From assembly GCA_005116965.1 (NCBI GenBank), contig SWDG01000006.1, positions 173,495-237,494 on the forward strand: a stretch of DNA of 64,000 nucleotides, in the 5' to 3' direction. The position numbers and the translations under genes are program-made. The notes under the pieces were generated by a model, which ran no database searches, was not told where the DNA came from, and saw only the letters and a program-made list of their open reading frames with translations. Source of the stretch: Nitrospira sp. Its GTDB lineage: Bacteria; Nitrospirota; Nitrospiria; Nitrospirales; Nitrospiraceae. This document shows, piece by piece, positions 62,600 through 64,000 of this stretch (position 1 is the first letter of the stretch; each line of letters opens with the position of its first letter).

Positions 62600-63655
62600 T
62601 CACAACTCGTTCAGGTGGCTGATCAATTGGCGAAGTCGACCGGCGTTGCGTCGATTAAAAGTGAACACGAGTCGAGGGAGATCACGCAGGGCCGGTTCGT
62701 CTAATTCTTCCGCGAGTGGGCCACGAAGTTCGAACGTGCCGTCCGATAGGAGATCGGAGAATCGGTTCCGGAGCTGTTCGAGTTGCTCAGGCGTAATGGC
62801 CTGCTTGAGGCGCATGACGAGCTCTCGTCCCACAAAGCGCATGGAATGATAGCGGCGATAGAATCTGAGGATCTGGCTCACGGCTGCATCTGCCGAATTG
62901 ACGATGGTGAAGAGACTCATGTCCTCTTCATTGATGAGCTTACGCTTCAGTAGTTGTCTCGTCACAAAGGCCGACCAATCGTCCCAATAGTCGCAGCCGG
63001 GGGCCTGAATGCAGATGATTGGTTGTGGATCACTTTTGCCCGTCTGGGCGAGCGTGAGAATTTCAAAACCTTCGTCATGTGTGCCGAACCCACCAGGGAA
63101 GAGCGCGATGGCGTTGGCTTCCTTTTGAAACATCAACTTGCGGGTGAAAAAGTATTTGAAGGTAATGAGCTTTGGGTCATCGGCGATCGTGGAGTTCGGA
63201 CCTTGTTCGAAGGGAAGCATAATGTTGACGCCAAAGCTGTTCTCGCGTCCGGCACCCTCTTGAGCCGCACGCATGATCCCATCTGCCCCACCGGTGATGA
63301 CCATGAACCCTTCCCGGACGATGGCCTGGGAGAATTGGTGGGCGAGTTGATAATTGGGATCGGTGGAGGGGGTGCGAGCCGAACCAAAAATGCTGACTTT
63401 CTGCCGGTCCCGATAACCGTTGAAGACGCCGAATGCATGACGCAGTTCTTTGACGGCGCGGTTCACAATTTTCACATCCAAGAGGTCTAAGTGTGCGTCA
63501 TGGAGTTTCAACATGCCCGTCAGGAGCTCGCGCATGAGCGCGGCATGCAGGTCATCCTCTGGGCTATCCAGAAGGGTGCTGACCTGATGAAGAATCTCAT
63601 CTCGCGATAAAACGGGGCGGGATCGACCCTGCGAAGACTTACCGGTTGTATTCAT
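62600..63655 (-). CDS. LOG-family protein (TIGR00730-like)
   Basis: The 351-residue protein has a Rossmann core with VSIFGSARTPSTDPNYQ, MVITGGADGIMRAAQEGAG and the signature PGGFGTHDEGFEILTLAQTG, followed by a long C-terminal extension of about 130 residues. Smaller relatives are cytokinin-activating phosphoribohydrolases or nucleotide nucleosidases. The start MNTTGKSSQ is preferred because GGAAAGGG precedes it; two upstream ATGs are not. It is larger than the typical LOG protein (about 180-250 residues). Confidence 0.85.
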   Translation of the reverse strand: MNTTGKSSQGRSRPVLSRDEILHQVSTLLDSPEDDLHAALMRELLTGMLKLHDAHLDLLDVKIVNRAVKELRHAFGVFNGYRDRQKVSIFGSARTPSTDPNYQLAHQFSQAIVREGFMVITGGADGIMRAAQEGAGRENSFGVNIMLPFEQGPNSTIADDPKLITFKYFFTRKLMFQKEANAIALFPGGFGTHDEGFEILTLAQTGKSDPQPIICIQAPGCDYWDDWSAFVTRQLLKRKLINEEDMSLFTIVNSADAAVSQILRFYRRYHSMRFVGRELVMRLKQAITPEQLEQLRNRFSDLLSDGTFELRGPLAEELDEPALRDLPRLVFTFNRRNAGRLRQLISHLNEL

Positions 63656-63737
63656 AGCTACCCTTTCCATTGAGTGAGACATGAAATTGTACCAATGGAT
63701 CAGACGTTGGTCAAAGATTGCCGGGATCTGGTGCGGT

Positions 63738-64000
63738 CTAGGAGGACTCGAACGTCTTAGGGAGATTGGCCAGCACCCAGGATTTGATTCTGGACTGGTC
63801 TGCGGGAGAGAGATCGACGAATTGTATCTCTATACCCCGAGGCGCGGCTATGAGGGAACCGGTGGTGCCAGATACCGGCTCAACTCGCGTGGTATTCAAG
63901 ATATTCCCTCGGATGGTCAAAGGACTCATCATCTCAGAGAGGCAAAAACTCAATAGGACTCTGGTTCCTGGCAGTAACAGCGAGGGAGACTCCACCGAAG
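63738..64000 (-). CDS. PilZ-domain protein, 5' end outside the window
   Basis: The last 85 codons read VLLSFCLSEMMSPLTIRGNI and GIEIQFVDLSPADQSRIKSW, the second half of a PilZ domain (strands, then the G-[IV]-x-[IV]-x-F-x-D-L motif and final helix). The frame remains open to the window edge, so the c-di-GMP-binding RxxxR part is most likely upstream outside the sequence. It is 82 bases upstream of the LOG gene on the same strand. Confidence 0.7.
   Translation of the reverse strand, partial: SVESPSLLLPGTRVLLSFCLSEMMSPLTIRGNILNTTRVEPVSGTTGSLIAAPRGIEIQFVDLSPADQSRIKSWVLANLPKTFESS

Overview
The window is 64 kb of densely coding bacterial chromosome with moderately high GC and genes on both strands. 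No rRNA or other taxonomic marker is present. The gene mix suggests a Nitrospira-like member of the Nitrospirota: many universal stress proteins, a rubrerythrin/Fe-S protein/DUF3501 trio, a PPi-type phosphofructokinase, a full isc operon with a zinc-ribbon HscB, pyruvoyl-type arginine decarboxylase, and both GluRS and GlnRS. That assignment is inference. No complete insertion sequence, prophage or CRISPR array was seen.

Layout. (1) 0.1-9.3 kb is a stress and energy block: four universal stress protein genes with seven UspA domains, a cupredoxin, a DUF2934 protein, a 463-residue protein of unknown function, a PPi-type phosphofructokinase, a MarR regulator with a cysteine-rich tail and two lipoprotein-like genes. 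(2) 9.5-12.7 kb holds rubrerythrin, a GlpC-like Fe-S protein, DUF3501 and a double-domain PTPS/QueD-like protein. (3) 12.8-19.7 kb is a defence island: a HigBA-like toxin-antitoxin pair, then a type I restriction-modification operon (hsdM, hsdS, rhuM, hsdR) whose specificity gene has an in-frame amber codon. (4) 19.9-24.7 kb on the minus strand has two paralogous histidine-rich exported proteins, thioredoxin-like and peroxiredoxin genes, an unknown gene and typA. (5) 24.7-25.4 kb is a gene-poor gap with the relic of a GAF-domain gene, followed by a class A penicillin-binding protein. (6) 27.8-33.8 kb is the isc Fe-S assembly operon (iscR-S-U-A, hscB-A, iscX) divergent from a [2Fe-2S] ferredoxin, with a perfect 10-bp-arm palindrome between them. 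(7) 33.8-41.1 kb has a flavin reductase, gltX, two tRNA-Gln genes, a MITE-like repeat, an alcohol dehydrogenase, yacG, glnS, two little-known genes and tRNA-Glu. (8) 41.5-47.6 kb has a deoxyhypusine synthase-like gene, a DsbA-like protein, an aldehyde dehydrogenase, pyruvoyl arginine decarboxylase, agmatinase and a pseudouridine synthase; the polyamine genes define a route from arginine through agmatine to putrescine and probably homospermidine. (9) 47.7-56.8 kb is an export locus: a divergent NhaR-like regulator, three tandem TolC-like outer-membrane genes, an ABC exporter-like protein and an HlyD-like adaptor. (10) 57.1-64 kb has purE-purK, a hybrid sensor kinase-like protein, a rhomboid protease, a DHH phosphoesterase, a LOG-family protein and the end of a PilZ gene.

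The strongest candidate for an undescribed system is the 48.7-56.7 kb export locus. The ABC protein has lost the consensus residues of Walker A, the Q-loop, the signature motif, the Walker B glutamate and the switch histidine, yet it is intact and sits with a normal adaptor and three outer-membrane channels that share one translation-start cassette. Two kilobases further on, a second signalling-type pseudoenzyme has a histidine kinase core without the phospho-acceptor histidine and a receiver without its aspartates.
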